From: CAZSCF01 sp964547585
GTDB taxonomy: Bacteria; Patescibacteriota; Minisyncoccia; Moranbacterales; UBA2206
Direction: 5' to 3'
Length of the DNA stretch: 64,000 bases
Assembly: GCA_964547585.1 (NCBI GenBank)
Contig: CAZJOI010000001.1
Location: forward strand, 1-64,000
Made by a program: the position numbers and the translations under genes. The notes under the pieces are model-generated. The model was not told where the DNA came from. It did not search any database and saw only the letters and a list, made by a program, of their open reading frames with translations. Of the stretch, positions 63,393-64,000 are shown one piece after another (the stretch's first letter is position 1; each line of letters begins with the position of its first letter).

Positions 63393-63430
63393 AAAAGCTA
63401 GTGGGAAACTCTGTTCTCGCTAGCTTTTTT
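63393..63430 (+). terminator. Terminator after the gene at 63051
   Basis: AAAAGCTAG and CTAGCTTTT pair around about 18 bases that pair further in part (GGGAA/TTCTC), followed by six T. Confidence 0.8.
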
Positions 63431-63447
63431 CGTTATATAATTATTGC

Positions 63448-64000
63448 ATGACAAAATCGCGTCTTTTTTTATTTTTTTCTTTGAGCTTAATTTCTGGAAT
63501 ATTTGTAAGCTCGTTTTTTTATCCCAAGACTCTGGATTTTTTTTATTTGTTCGTTGTTTTGGTTTTCGTTCTGATTTGTCTTTTCGTTTTCTATAAAAAT
63601 AAACCGGTTATGCTAGCCGGTTTTTGTGTACTGTTTTTTCTCTTTGGAATTTGGCTGACAGAAAGTCGATTTGAAAGAATGACAAATTTGGATCAAAACG
63701 GAAAAAATTTTTCTGGGCTCGTGGTTGTATTCAGAGAACCACAAATCAAAGACAGGCTGCAAAATGTCATTGTGAAATCACAAAGCGAAAAATTTATGTT
63801 AACAGTTCCAGCTTTTCCAGAATATGCCTATCAAGATAAATTGAAAGTTGATTGCACTTTGGAAATTCCGGAAAATAAAGAAAGTACTTTCGATTATCGG
63901 ATGTACTTGGCCAAGGATAATATTTTCTATCTTTGCAAAAGTCCCAAGATCGAAATTGTGGAAAAAGCCAAAAATAATAATTTTTTTAGTTTAGTTTTGA
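63448..64000 (+). CDS. comEC: ComEC/Rec2 N-terminal part, cut by the window end
   Basis: An open frame from ATG 63448 to the window edge (184 codons, no stop). Three membrane segments (about 5-20, 28-47, 50-72) are followed by a soluble region with FDYRMYLAKDNIFYLCKSP, the ComEC N-terminal (DUF4131) signature. ComEC forms the channel that takes up transforming DNA. With dprA at 25815 it suggests natural competence. No SD; the terminator at 63393 separates it from the preceding gene. Confidence 0.85.
   Translation, partial: MTKSRLFLFFSLSLISGIFVSSFFYPKTLDFFYLFVVLVFVLICLFVFYKNKPVMLAGFCVLFFLFGIWLTESRFERMTNLDQNGKNFSGLVVVFREPQIKDRLQNVIVKSQSEKFMLTVPAFPEYAYQDKLKVDCTLEIPENKESTFDYRMYLAKDNIFYLCKSPKIEIVEKAKNNNFFSLVL

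Overview
The window looks like a chromosome segment of a Candidate Phyla Radiation (Patescibacteria) bacterium, probably Parcubacteria-like, assembled from a metagenome. The reasons are the AT-rich sequence, runs of N at scaffold joins (3848-3947, 50804-50813, 54027-54036), short intergenic spaces, most housekeeping starts lacking a Shine-Dalgarno (SD) sequence, an archaeal/eukaryotic-type Elp3, and many small orphan proteins. TGA is an ordinary stop here (yvcK, dgkA and others), which argues against the UGA=glycine lineages (Gracilibacteria/Absconditabacteria). The lineage is inferred from gene content, since no rRNA is present.

Layout. 0-5 kb: a MacB/LolD-type ABC exporter, leuS, tRNA-Pro. 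5-20 kb: mnmA, a nucleotidyltransferase-yvcK-HAD-Nramp-glmS run, rlmN, yjbQ, a Nudix gene, elp3 head to head with a Trm9-like methyltransferase, uppP, folD, tRNA-Leu. 20-32 kb: parA-parB, relA, dprA-topA, an unidentified structured RNA with its own promoter and terminator, pth, an LCP protein, lepB, hisS, rpsU, yqeY. 32-45 kb: a SAM-I riboswitch before metK, several small SD-led genes, arsM, a SPFH protein, TspO, GNAT, GIY-YIG, a U32 protease, an exonuclease, ybeY, dgkA, ftsA, ftsZ. 45-55.7 kb: an accessory, defence-like island with a Fic protein, an EcoRI-type adenine methylase followed directly by a reverse transcriptase, an HTH/Doc toxin-antitoxin cassette, a DUF262-HNH nuclease, a PD-(D/E)XK-like protein, a TM0106-type nuclease, a BRO protein with an in-frame TGA, and a LexA-like repressor. 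55.7-64 kb: a small glycan/membrane cluster containing a frameshifted glycosyltransferase, the nrdR-nrdD-nrdG class III ribonucleotide reductase module with a NrdR box, and the start of comEC.

System-level points. (1) Genes fall into two translation classes: housekeeping genes with no SD, and small mono- or bicistronic genes with a strong SD. Several of the second class have a hairpin at the predicted 5' end of the mRNA. A separate structured RNA (about 26958-27157) shows a loop resembling the 3' tail of 16S rRNA (CCCTCCTTA). (2) A 30-base direct repeat around the toxin-antitoxin cassette suggests that methylase, reverse transcriptase and DUF262-HNH nuclease once formed one continuous operon. 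(3) Short palindromes and tandem repeats sit in frame inside conserved genes (rlmN, elp3, the Trm9-like gene, uppP, the U32 gene, nrdG) and between genes, like the palindromic elements of Rickettsia. (4) Elp3, MnmA and the Trm9-like enzyme together suggest mcm5(s2)U34-type tRNA modification in this bacterium.
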